A stretch of 64,000 nucleotides of DNA, taken from NCBI GenBank assembly GCA_024500155.1, contig CM044877.1, positions 27,161,501 to 27,225,500 of the forward strand. The letters are read 5' to 3'. This DNA comes from Chenopodium formosanum. Taxonomy: Eukaryota > Streptophyta > Magnoliopsida > Caryophyllales > Amaranthaceae. The notes beneath the pieces are model-generated. The model made no database searches, was not told where the DNA came from, and worked only from the letters and a program-made list of their open reading frames with translations. How positions within the stretch are numbered: position 1 is the stretch's first letter; every line of letters starts with the position of its first letter. This document shows, in pieces, positions 22,033 through 32,825 of this stretch. The position numbers and the translations under genes are program-made.

Positions 22033-22753
22033 AGAGAGAAAAGAAGAGCATAGGAAAAAAGGAGAACAAAAACTCCCCCAAAAATTCTCAAAAAAAAAAA
22101 ATATTTTCTCTTCTTTAGAGGTCAACTTGTTGATGCCTCCCACACCGTTTCTACATTGTTATATCTTGTGAAATTCCTGAGTTAGAGTGTAGTTAAAGGG
22201 CCTTGGGTGTGCATTTTGGGAGGTGGACTAGCATTTTGAGATTTTATAACTGAAAAAGGGCTTGTTACAACTTTGAAATATCTAGATGTGCTCTAATGAA
22301 CTAGTAAAAGGTCTAAGGAAGTAGCGTAGTGCAATCTTGCTTAGTTCTTCTCTTTACCCCCAACTCATGTGTACATTTGTATGATTGGTAATTCTCGAAA
22401 GTTGCTCACTTGTCTTGCTTGTGATTTTTATCCAGATGAGTTGACTTGGGCGATAAAAACATTGGAATATTGTGTAACATTTGATGGTTTGTGTTTGGTT
22501 TTTCTGTGAGTTGTGGGTTAAGCTCAAGGGAAACCCTCACGAGATCAAAACTCGTCCCGTAAGACGACTTGTGGGTTTAAATGGCTTCTTACTTGTGCTA
22601 AAAGTGATTCGTGTTTGCTTTAAGTTATTTTGCTTACCTTTCCTCCCTCTCTTGTTGTTTTCCCTTGGCTTGGCTTTAGTAAGTTCTTTCCTCGCTATGG
22701 TAAGTTATGACAATTTTTCTCGGGACGAGCAAAATCTTAGCTTGGGGGGGATT
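21081..22753 (+). other. B 3' non-coding region and polypurine tract
   Basis: No coding frame recognised. Contains A-rich tracts (21530-21575, 21998-22029), a G-run near 21350 (AGCTTGGGGGGGAGT) that resembles a second polypurine tract, and the terminal tract TTAGCTTGGGGGGGATT (about 22737-22753) abutting the LTR. Confidence 0.75.
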
Positions 22754-24635
22754 TGATAGCATGCTATTTTGTATGATTATAGAGTGGTTTTTAGCATTGA
22801 ATATGTGAGGAATTGATGCCTTAATTCAATATTCACTCTATTTTTATGCAATTTTTGTGTATCCTGTGCTTCACGGGTTGTTAGTGTTTTTGTTGAGATT
22901 TTAGGTCCAAAGACGACCAATGAAGCCTATGGATGATGAACCAAGGTTAGAAGCAAGAAGATGATGGAAAGAAGCCAAGGAAAAAGAGTCAAGTCAAGAA
23001 GAAAGAGAGATGTGTAGTGGAGAGGCCTCTCCATAGAGTGGCGCAGCCTCTCTCTAGGAGCGGCCTCTCCAGGTCAGTGGAGAGGCCTCTCCACCCCGCT
23101 GCTATAGCTACTGCCAAACTTGGCAGTTTCAAGGATTTTGTGAGGAGAGGCCTCTCCAACTTTATGCCGCGGCCTCTCCACCTGGAGCGGCCTCTCCACC
23201 TATTTGGAGAGGCCTCTCCACCTCGTTGCTAAACTTTCTGCCTCACTTGGCAGATTTGAAAGAAGAGATGAGGAGAGGCCTCTCCAACATAGGGGAGCGG
23301 CCTCTCCATCTGAGGAGCAGCCTCTCCACCTTTTGGGAGAGACCTCTCCACCCTGCTACGAACATTCTGCCCCAATTTTCCCCAGTTTGGAGCGGCCTCT
23401 CCAAGACATGGAGCGGCCTCTCAAGAATTTGGAGCGGCCTCTCCAGACCTTGGAGAGGCCTCTACCGACGGGTTCCGCAAACTTTCTATTGCGGAGTTTA
23501 CTATGAAATTGGGAATTATAAATAGCTTTAAGGGGCTCATTTGTAGGCATCTTCTTCTCTCTTAACTCCTTTAGACTTATTCTCTTAATTAGTTCGTAGT
23601 TTTCCTCTCCCTTAGTTTAGATTCTCAAAACTCAATCATTTTGTAAGAATTATTGGAACTTTGTTCTATCAATTTCAACAACAATTATTCTCAACTTTGG
23701 AGCATCAATTAGTAACCTCTTTCTTTCTCCTTTGTTATTTAATTTTCTGATTTTATCTTTGATTAATCTTGGTTCTTGCTTAATCTTTGTTAATTGTTCT
23801 TGCATGTTCAACCATCCTTGTTTATTCTCTCTCCTAGTTTAATTGAATTCATGTTAACCCTAGATTTAATATCTAGATTCTTTTTCACCATGATTTGTGA
23901 GTAGTTAATTAGCTAGGGGTTGGGTAAAGACCCAACCAAGCCATGGTTTGATTGATTTTTGTGCTTGCATGTTCATTTTGGGTTGATGATTGATTGTTAA
24001 GGGATTGGTTAATTGCATGTGTAATTGGTTGGCCACTTATTGCTCATGTATTCACTTTTATGCTAGCATTGAGAGATGGAGTCTAGTTGTGAGCCTATTC
24101 TTATATGATTATGCTAAATTCCTCTTGATTATGGTTCCTTGTTTGAATGATGTAGTAGTCTTAGTTGCAACAATTAGGTGAGAAATCCCAATTGTTTGTG
24201 CCTTAATGCTTTCTTGGACCAATTGAAAGACAAACCCGAGTTAGTAGTCTACTTTCCATTGTTAAGACTTGGTTGGCCTATCTTGTTAGTTGAGTTTGGT
24301 TTAGGATTGCTTAGTGTTATGGCTTCGAAAGAAGGCAATGTTGAGTGCCCTCTCTATCACCCAATTTGTGTTCATGCTTTCCTATTGATTTGATCTGTTG
24401 GTTTGGTTGGAGTCGATCCCTATTTCCCCCTAGTGTTTGTCTCCATAGTAGTTATCTAATCAAAACCCCCAATTTGTGACCGAACTAGATTGCAATCGTT
24501 TCATATTCTCGGTGTACTTACCCATTCCCTGTGGATACGATCCTCTACTTACCCTAGACTTGTCTTAGGTTGGTTTAGGTAGAAATATTGTTTGGTTTTA
24601 GGGTGATTGTCCAACGACCAATATATCCTCTACCA
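22754..24635 (+). repeat. B 3' LTR
   Basis: 1882 bp, TGATAGCATGC to CTCTACCA, without the CACTA insertion. It therefore serves as the empty-site control for the 5' LTR. Contains a second palindrome array and TATAAATA at 23517-23524. Confidence 0.94.
23018..23467 (+). repeat. GGAGAGGCCTCTCC palindrome array in the B 3' LTR
   Basis: Same layout as the 5' LTR array with a few substitutions in individual copies (for example GCAGCCTCTCC). Confidence 0.9.
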
Positions 24636-24640
24636 AACCT

Positions 24641-25673
24641 CACGTCGAGGTGCGGCCGTAATAAAAATGCATTCATATTCACATTCACACACTTACACCG
24701 TGATCATATCAAGGGATTCCCTATGTTCATCCCTATTCATTTAGAGCTAGACTTGGGGGCTTGATCCCTACTTTATTAGCTTACCTAGCCTTAGAGTCAC
24801 CACCATTTGACTCTTTTAACAAAACAATATTTTCCAACACACTTAGCTCTTGCGGCCTAACTTTAGAATCACTATCACACACCGCACAGATACATGACCA
24901 AATATACTTCCCTTAGGAACCCTTTGTCATGGAATCTTAACATAACGCTGAAGCATGCCTTGCCATATCAAAATCACTCATAATCATCATTGCATATCGA
25001 AGTATGAAGGGCTTAGCCTCCGTGCCTAAGTTACCTAAATACTTTCATTATCGAGTCAACTAGGATAGTCTAAGATGTTACAATCCTTGAGAGATAGTAT
25101 CAAATGACATTTGACTAAGCTCATTCAACATGCACCTTCAAAAACTTCGCTTCTTTCTTTTTCGCATCTATCTTTTTTGGGAGAAAGTCGGTACCCTCCC
25201 CAAAAATGTCGGAAAATTTTTGCTTTTTTGCATTTTCGAGTAGCACAATCAACACTATGCACACACGGGTCATGAGTCATATGTGTCAAACACTTCGAGT
25301 CGAGTCAAACTCGAGTCAATCACAGAGAGTCAAGTTTATACCTTGAGTCGTGTCAAGTCAATGAGTCAAACGACACTAAACCTTAGGTGAACTCTAAGAT
25401 AATTAAAGAGATTGGCAAAGTTCTATAGTCAAAAATAAATACAGGTGCAGCAGAATTTTCAGCAGCGATAGAGCTCGAAGCCTCTCAGAAAGATGATTTC
25501 GACCTCATGCAGCAATTTCGGGTTCCTTGGTACGCCAGTTACCCCCTATAAGCAATTTGATATGATTAAGTAGTCGGTTTGATTACAGTCTAAGTGATCG
25601 ACCTGACGAAAGATCGTCTCACTTAGCTTAAGCGCCTAAAACACTGGCTCATTACAATCGGTTTAAAAGCAAA
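24641..25673 (+). other. T1 internal region resuming after element B
   Basis: Continues from 12794 (CACGTCGAGGTGCGGCC) and aligns with 50673-51700 of T2. No coding frame. The block GAGAAAGTCGG (25191) and the end at CAGCAGAATTTTCAGCAGCG show that both the antisense PMD gene and its GCGCC cluster, present in T0, are absent here. Confidence 0.75.
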
Positions 25674-26410
25674 CACTTAAACGACAATATTTCCAAATAT
25701 GAATTGTCGCACGTTCTTCTTAAACGACAATTTTTCCAAGGATTGGATTGTCATCTCCAACTGACAATATTTCCAAAAATGGATTGTCGTGCATCTTCTT
25801 CAACGACAATTTTTCCAAGATTGGATTGTCATCTCTAGCAAAGTTTCCAAGCGTGGATTGTCGTGCTCCTTCTTTGTTTGGCAAGTTTTTCCAAGTTCGG
25901 ATTGTCATACATTCATGGATCTTTGGCAAGTTTTCCAAAATTGGATTGTCATACACCCAGTTCCCTATGGAAAAATTTCCCAAAGGATTGTCGTAGGTCT
26001 CTATTCATCATAAAAATTGGCAAAGGTTCCTCAACGTGGATTGTCATTCATTTCAGTAAGTGGCAAATTTTCCCGAAGTAGATTGTCGGTCGACTCTTTT
26101 ATGCAAATGTTCCAAGACATGGGTTGTCAATTGTGGCAATATTTTCCTAAAAGGATTGTCGCATAGTTTTGGCAAATTTTCAAGGTGGATTGCCTTCGAA
26201 AGTTATATTCCAAGATGTGGATTGTCAATCGTAGCAAAGTTCTTATGACAGATTGTTACGAAGCATCGGCAACTTTTCCCAAAAATTGGATTTTGGCAAA
26301 TTTTCCGAGATATGGATTGTCGCTTCATCGTGGCAACATTTCCAAGGATGGATTATTACGAAGCATTGACAACTTTCCCTAAATCGGATTGTCATACATC
26401 ATACAAGAGG
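25674..26410 (+). repeat. T1-specific tandem array
   Basis: About 17 degenerate copies of a unit near 40 bp with core TTTCCAAGATTGGATTGTC. Absent from T0 and T2, which have other arrays at this position. Confidence 0.85.
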
Positions 26411-26544
26411 ATTGTCATCACAGCAAAAGCACGGACATAATGGTTCACAAGCAGCAAACCGTCGACGTACTAGCATAACGAAAGCAAAGCTCAAGCAAGT
26501 TTTAGAGATCAGCAAGCGTTGGTCTTCGGAAATTTTTCTTCGGA

Positions 26545-26700
26545 ATATTATCAGAGCGAAAGAGGATTGTTTCAAGTGAAGCAATCGTCGATAGTGTTCC
26601 CTTAGACGTGGAATATTATCAAAGCGAAGGAGGATCATTTCAGGTGAAGCAATCTTCAATATTGGAAGTAGTTACGGGCGTAGCAGTTTTCAAGCGGGAT
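26545..26700 (+). repeat. Approximately 62-bp tandem repeats shared by T elements
   Basis: About two copies of the TTCAAGTGAAGCAATCGTCG unit, against about four in T0 and six in T2. Confidence 0.75.
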
Positions 26701-26944
26701 GACATTCTCTTGGCAGGAGGTCATCAAAACAAGGATACAGCAGCAAATCGGTTACTTTCAGAGACGTGTGCTCGACGGTGCAAGATACGCGTTTCTTAAC
26801 TCTTTTATCTATTTAACTAACGCTAGTTTGCAGGTATCGGTGTTGCAAGAGTGATTTAGGATCGCAGAACGTTCTGAATCATTCTCCGTCCCTATCGATA
26901 CTTTGACTTTTGTTTTTGAAACATGTGTTTCTCCAAACTCAATC

Positions 26945-26958
26945 AAAGAAGGGGCTTC
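26945..26958 (+). other. T1 polypurine tract
   Basis: AAAGAAGGGGCTTC immediately before the 3' LTR. Confidence 0.8.
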
Positions 26959-28305
26959 TGTAGACACCCATTTGTGTCTCCCCAAAACCAAACCCGGTGA
27001 TGAGTACCTTTCACGTCGAATCATAATCGAATGAAGTGAAAGTGTGGAAAGTCTAGTGTTGCGGATAGTTTTAATTTCTTTTCTCTTCTCTTTGTTTTTG
27101 AAAACTTATTTTAAGAAAACAGCCAATCCAGTTTGTTTGGTCCATGATATGGGTCCAATAGTGGTGTAGTTGGATAGGGCTTGACAAGAGCTTTCCAACG
27201 ATATATTATAAGCCCAATTCCGATGAATATTGAGGAATTTATGGCCAAATTACTGAACTGGGCCCGGTTTGAGCCTTATATACGGCCCAATGATCTTGGG
27301 GAGGGCTTAATATAGATTTATCATTCCTAATGCAATTAGGAATGGTTTTAGTCTTCTAGATTGTTCTAGAAGGTTCTTTTCATTCCTAATTCAATTAGCA
27401 TTGATAAATTGACTTTTGTTGACTTTTCAGAGTTTTAATTAAAATTAAAGAACATTTTTTGAGGAAAGATACAATTTTATCCTCCTGTACGGCAATTTTT
27501 ATCTGATTTTAAGAAAACGCGTGATTTTCTGAATCAGCGTCAAATGCCAGCTGTAGCGCCTGGCACTAACGTTGGCGCCTGGTGCCAATGGCCAGCGTTG
27601 GCGCCAATTCAGTTTTATCTGCGCCAGACTCTGTTTTGATATTTTATCTTTTTGGCTGATTTTCAAAAACCAGTTTTCACCTAAAATCATCAATTCTCTC
27701 TCATTCTCTTCAATAATCTAAAAACCAACTCTCATCAAGATTTTCTTGATTACTTTCTTTTTCTCTATCTTTTTTTAAACTAGCCTTATGCATACAAAAT
27801 TCCGCATTCATTAGATCTAGAAACACCTAGCCATATTCGAAGTTGCCTTCGCCCTAGACGTGAAAAGTATAATTTCTGAGGGTTTGGTCCCAAATCTCTA
27901 TTTCAATTATTTAATTTAATTGTTTTAATTATTATTTTCCTTGAAGTTACTAACGTGTGTATTTTGTTATTAGAAAGAGGTACGAGGCATCAAAGTAAGT
28001 ACTTTAATGATTTTTATTGATGTTATGATATAGAAATTATGCTTAGATTGTTATTATGATATTCCTAGTATCATGTCTAGGGTAACTTTAATATCAAGTA
28101 TGATTGTTATGACGCCTTTTATGTTCTTCCTAATATTTATGATTGTTAGTATCATCTTAGGGTTAAAGCTTTGATTTTTATTGTTTAGTGACATGCTAGG
28201 GATTGTTATTAATTTTGTTAGTATCATGCCTAGGATCTTGCTATTATTATTATGCTTTAATATGATACATGATTATTTTTGTTTTGATTATTATTAATAT
28301 TTATA

Positions 28306-28341
<36 letters not shown>

Positions 28342-28351
28342 ATTATTATTA

Positions 28352-28418
<67 letters not shown>

Positions 28419-28947
28419 GTTGCTTGATATATATTTTTATTGTTTATTGCTTGATCACACTTTTTATGCATGTTTAAAGGGAATTTGTACTTGTAATCAC
28501 GCTTAATAAGATATTAATAATCTTGTTTAGGGTTAATATGATTATAATTCAAGTGATCGCCAATAATAGATTTATTTGTTCATTAATATTCAACCAACAT
28601 AGATAAACAGGTTTAGGGGTAATCCTATTGATTGCATGTTAGTCAAAAAGCGCACATGAATACGATCAGAATAAAGTAGAGGTCTATTATTAGGGCAGGT
28701 TTAATCTCTTTTAGGTTGGATTTGTACCTTCATGCCCGAACCCTATTTGGTTCAAGACCTTATGGAGTTGACGATCTCTTGGATCGTTAAGGGGTGTAAC
28801 CTTCACCCTGTGAACGGTTTACAAGTTCCTAAAACTTGTTGGCGACTCTTTTGCTCTATCTTCTTCCCTATGGACGCCACCGTACTTTAGTTTATGATCA
28901 CAGTGGGGTTCAAGCGAGGGGATTAACGCTTGAAATTATTCCCTACA
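26959..28947 (+). repeat. T1 3' LTR
   Basis: 1989 bp, TGTAGACACCC to CCCTACA with intact termini. The GCGCC cluster is at 27535-27628. The TATA segment that follows in other T LTRs is deleted (GGCTGATTTTC runs directly into AAAAACCAGTTTTC, about 27655-27675). Confidence 0.93.
28281..28419. repeat. (TTA)n microsatellite in the T1 3' LTR
   Basis: Long imperfect TTA run at the position of the 5' LTR microsatellite, longer here. Confidence 0.95.
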
Positions 28948-28952
28948 AATAC

Positions 28953-29236
28953 GATCAGAATAAAGTAGAGGGCTATTATTAGGGGAGGTTCAATCTCTTT
29001 TAGGTTGGATTTGTACCTTCATCCCCGAACCCTATTTGGTTCAAGACCTTATGGAGTTGACGACCTCTTGGATCGTTAAGGGGTGTAACCTTCACCTCGT
29101 GAACGGTTTACAAGTTCCTAAAAAAACTTGTTGGCGACTCTTTTGCTCTATCTTCTTCCCTTTAAACGCCACCGTACTTTAGTGTATGATCACAGTGGGG
29201 TTCAAGCTAGGGGTAATGCTTGAAATATTCCCTACA
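28953..29236 (+). repeat. T0 3' LTR, right part
   Basis: GATCAGAATAAAGTAGAG to CCCTACA, the missing end of the LTR that started at 5503. It directly follows the AATAC duplication made by T1. Confidence 0.9.
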
Positions 29237-30084
29237 GTTATTCACTCAAGTGTTACATTGTTATATTTTTATGAGTGAAATTGTAAGTGTTGAGATTGTT
29301 TATTATGATTGGAGTTGTATTTGGTGAACTTTTGTTGGAGTTGAGTATGTTGGAGATGATTGGTCATTATTTATTTTTTACCTTGATTTTATTAGGATTT
29401 GGCTCCCTTTAAGCTTAGCTTTTCTCTCACATTTTCCCAAATATTTCCTACCCTTTACCCTAGCCTTACATTACAAGATTTAAATGAGAGTTGAGTGTGT
29501 GAGCACTAGTCATGAATTCTATATGCTCATGTGGTTTGCTCTACTTGAAAATTCTTGGGGAGGATGAGTAATTGGATGAATAAGATTGGTTGATGTTGAA
29601 GCATGTTTGTTAGATTTACCTTGAATTGTTTGTTCTTGATTTTGACTATTTAGGGTGAGGCATGTTTATTCATTGATGAGATCTTTGCTTAGGGACAAGC
29701 AAAGGTTTAGCTTGGGGGAGTTTGATATATCTATTTTATATAGTATTTTACCCCTGTCCCTTGTTCATAATTGGTAGTGTTTTTGGCTCTTTAGAGCCAC
29801 TTTTATTACTAATTGGTGTTTTCTAGTGTTTTCGTAGTTTTGGTTGAGTATTGTAGGGAATTGCACTTTATGGAGCATTTTCCGGGATTTTATGGAGAGA
29901 CTACGAGCATTGGAGGTGCACGAACACTTTTCATAGCCCAAGGCCGGTTAGAGTCATCGAACTGGTGATTAAGGACTTGGCATATGTGATAACGAGGCAT
30001 TTGGACTGAGTATTCAAGACCCAAAGAGGAAATACGGATTGGGTCGAAGAATCGAAGCCCAATCGAGAAGTCCAAGTTACCCAA

Positions 30085-30303
30085 AGGTTGTGGCCCGGTC
30101 AGAGATGGCTCCGCCCAAAGGCGCGTCCGGCCGGGCGGGGCAGAACATAAGTCGCGGCATCCTCGCCCAAGAATGCGACCGACCGGGCGCAAAGAGAAGC
30201 CCTTGGAAGAAAAAGGCGAACCCGATTGGGCGCATGTCCCTGATGAAGTTTTAAGCATTGTTTACTTTGTTTTAGTTTAGGATTTTCTTGCTTAATATAA
30301 ATA
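30085..30303 (+). promoter_or_regulatory. A2 LTR promoter: CCGGCCGGGCG palindromes and TATA box
   Basis: GC-rich block (to about 30235) with CGTCCGGCCGGGCG, GACCGGGCGC and GATTGGGCGC, then TATAAATA at 30296-30303 and a CT-rich leader. The relative at 63227-63438 has the perfect 14-nt palindromes. Confidence 0.65.
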
Positions 30304-31046
30304 CGTTTTCGTTAAGCAAGTTTAGTGTTCTCTCTTTTACTCTTTTCTACTTCTTCTATTAGACTTTCTCTCTCTAGTTAGTTTATTTTTTCTCACTTAC
30401 TTTCTCTCTCTACAACTTTATACTTTGTTCTTAACTCAACTCTTTAATTCCGTTAACTTTGGTAACGATTTCTTCTCCTTTAATCTCAGTTTTTTTTTTT
30501 TCTTTCATCGTGACTTGTTTAATTGATTTGTTTAGTTAAGATTTAATTATGCGTGAGTAGTTTATTTCTAGGGTTCTTAGGAGATCCATAATTAATATGA
30601 AGGGATAATTTGTTATTATTGGTTATTGATATTGCATGATAATTTCTTATTGAATTGTTTTAACCCTTTACAACCGGATTATGAATCGAGCAGATGTGAT
30701 TTGCTTGTAAAAGTATAGCAATATTGAATTGATGAATCGAGCAGATGTTAATTTGATATTAAAGGCTATTTTCAATAGGAACTTAGATCTAGTAAATTGC
30801 GAGAGCCTGTCATATTTATGTTGATTAATAAATTGCGAGAGCCTGTTAATCATGTTATTTGTGCTATGTTAATTATTGATTGTCATGTTTTATCCCGGAA
30901 TATTAATTATAGGTGAACCTTTGACCCTAGGCCTTTTATTATTGATCTTCCCCTACTCTTAATCTTCGTAGTTAGTTCCCTTTTAATAACAACAATTTGG
31001 TTACTTGATAATCTAGATTATATTAATTAATTAGGAATAGAAAGAT

Positions 31047-32205
31047 GGAAAAATTGCTCCCATTAATCTGAACTTTGCCTCGTCCGCCCAAATTAATCCG
31101 TACTTTCGATTATTATCTATCACTCCCAACTTTAGGGGGTATTAATTTCTATTGCACCCAACAGGTCATCCAACCTGATGTAGCAGGTTACCTAGACACG
31201 TGTCAACACGTGATAGGTTAAAAAAAATTAAAAAAGAAAAACCAAACCCAACCCAACCCCCCACACCTATCCCGTAAAACACTCCATGACCACCCCCACC
31301 CCACCGGAAATTCGTCCCCACCCCCGAAATCCCCTCTCTCGCTGCCGGAAAACGGCGCCCACCACTCCCCTGCCCTGAAAACCCACCTTATCTTCCCCAT
31401 CCCTTGTCGTTTTCGCCCCCTTCTCCACCAAATTTCAACCCCTTTAATTTAAATTGGAGCATAAATTGCTAATTGTTGCTGCTTGTGCGCCAAATTGGTG
31501 ATTCAGGGGTGTGAGTGTGTGTTGGGCGAGTTGGCAGAGGTGGTTCTGGACGAGTTGGAAGAGGTGGTCTGTGAGTGTGTGCGGTTTGGTGGTGGTGCTG
31601 GGCGAATTGGCAGAGGTGGTGTATGATTGTGTGCGGTTCGGTGGTGGTTCTTGGCGAGTGCAGCAGGTGGGTTGTGGGTGTGAAGGTGCAGTGATTAATT
31701 GAGGTTGATGAAGATCGGAGATGAGAGGTGACCGTGGTGGTTGATGTTCTTATTTGGTGGTGTGTTGTTGTTGAGAAGGTAACGTTCGGCGTCGAGGTGG
31801 GCCAGGGAGGGGGTGCATCCGGCTTCGAGGTGGGCCAGGGACGCGCTGCGCTTCTTGTGGTGTTGGTAAGGTGGCTGGGTTCACTAGTGGTTGTGGCTGA
31901 GAGAATCTAAGGGGAGGTGGTGGTGGTGATTTGGTGGAAGCGGATGGCTATTGGGTTTTTTTTAATTTTGTTTTTTATTTTAATTTTGTTATAATTTTGT
32001 TTATTTATTTTTCATCCAATTACATATTGACACGTGTGCAAAAAAAAATTAATTCACAAATGTTTACCTGATTAATCGGTTGCAAGCCATTTAGGTGCAA
32101 TAGAAATTAATTCCCCCTAAAGTTGGGAGTGATAGATAATAATCGAAAGTACGGATTAATTTGGGTGAACGAGGCAAAGTTCAGATTAATGGGAGCAATT
32201 TTTCC
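31047..32205. mobile_element. Non-autonomous MULE (1159 bp) in the A2 LTR
   Basis: Terminal inverted repeats of about 110 bp beginning GGAAAAATTGCTCCC differ at only about three positions. The 9-bp TSD TAGAAAGAT is at 31038-31046 and 32206-32214, the length expected for Mutator-like elements. The interior (31240-31960) is much more GC-rich than its surroundings, with G/T-rich short open frames and no recognisable protein. It could be captured gene sequence (Pack-MULE) but no donor is identifiable here. Confidence 0.93.
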
Positions 32206-32309
32206 TAGAAAGATTTGTTTCCCTATGGATTCGACCCTACTTCCCTATCTACTTTAGTTAGAGGACTTAGGTAATACTTTTGATTAGGTGATACGACTTT
32301 AGCCTGTCA

Positions 32310-32825
32310 TGGGGAAAGAGAGGAGGGGCGATTTTTACGGTAGAGGAAGAAGAGGGGTCGTTTTGCGGTGGAGAATGGTTGGTGGTTTTAGGGTCGTGGT
32401 GGGATGGGTAGGTCATTTTGGGGGTCGGCGGTGGGTCAGGTGGGGCGCTAAAGGGAGGGTCGGCCGATTTTTGGTGGTTAAGGGGGTGGTCGGCCGTTTT
32501 CCGGCGAGATAATGGGAAGGGCTAGGTTTGGTGCTGTAGTGGTGGGAAGGTGGCTGGGGAATGTTTGGGTTATTTTTTGTTTTATTTATTTTATTTTATT
32601 TTTATTTTGGGTCAATCACGTGTTGACACGTGGCTATTAAAATCCACAAAAAAAAAAAAAAAAAAAAAAAAAAACAAAAAAAAAAAAACTCTTTTAGCAG
32701 GTTACCAGTCATTGGGACTACTCTTGGCAAGCACCCACCATAGTTAGGATTATTAGATAATAACTTTAGTTGAGATTATTAAAAGTAAATCGTCCAAAGT
32801 TGGGATTATTAAAGTGTATTTTTCC
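32310..32825. mobile_element. Right part of another MULE, target of A2
   Basis: GC-rich G/T-biased DNA resembling the interior of the 31047 MULE, an A-rich run, then a terminus that reads GGAAAAATACACTTTAATAA inward on the minus strand and ends at 32825. Its internal units (AATCCCAACTTTGG, AATCTCAACTAAAG, AATCCTAACTATGG) resemble the other MULE termini. The left end is missing, as expected if A2 inserted into it. A 9-bp TSD cannot be tested (right flank is poly A). Confidence 0.6.

Larger units (their letters stand above)
12800..24635 (+). mobile_element. B: Athila-like gag-protease-only LTR retrotransposon, nested in T1
   Basis: TSD AACCT at 12795-12799 and 24636-24640; T2 (about 50665) shows the uninterrupted site. 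Termini are TG...CA. Order: 5' LTR (with a CACTA insertion), primer site, gag-protease ORF, long non-coding 3' region, polypurine tract, 3' LTR. Without CACTA it is about 8.3 kb. Reverse transcriptase, RNase H and integrase are missing, so it is non-autonomous. Athila affiliation rests on the tRNA-Asp-type primer site, the Gag zinc knuckle and the WKHHPNFGW-type motif. Confidence 0.92.
7039..28947 (+). mobile_element. T1: Tat/Ogre-like gag-only LTR retrotransposon, nested in T0
   Basis: The TSD AATAC is present at 7034-7038 and 28948-28952, and both flanks are the two halves of a T0 LTR. The order is 5' LTR, primer site, long leader, gag, a non-coding region interrupted by element B, tandem arrays, polypurine tract and 3' LTR. 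Without B and its duplicated target T1 is about 10.07 kb, close to the 10.05 kb of T2. No protease, reverse transcriptase or integrase motifs were recognised, so it is non-autonomous. Assignment to the Tat/Ogre lineage rests on the primer site, the gag type and the 3' UTR arrays. Confidence 0.9.
29237..32309 (+). mobile_element. A2: 3' end of an Athila-like LTR retrotransposon hosting T0
   Basis: 29237-29722 is non-coding 3' internal sequence ending in the polypurine tract TTTAGCTTGGGGGAGTT. The 3' LTR starts TGATATATC at 29723 and ends GCCTGTCA at 32309, about 1.41 kb once the MULE inside it is removed. A related LTR begins at 62866. T0 appears to have inserted in the internal region, so the rest of A2 lies left of the window. 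Confidence 0.75.

Noticed and set aside
21081..22753. Search for reverse transcriptase, RNase H or integrase in element B (also T1, T2, L)
   Set aside because: No YxDD-type, HHCC or DDE-integrase motifs seen in any frame of these internal regions.
28953..29236. Tandem duplication of the T1 LTR end
   Set aside because: Explained better as the rest of the T0 LTR after the nested T1 insertion, with TSD AATAC.
29890..30258. 122-codon minus-strand frame in the A2 LTR
   Set aside because: It spans the GC-rich promoter block; no recognisable domain. The aligned LTR at 62953-63333 breaks up differently.
31218..32512. Short Gly/Val/Trp-rich frames in and next to the small MULE
   Set aside because: G/T-biased non-coding cargo; no start, splice or domain support.
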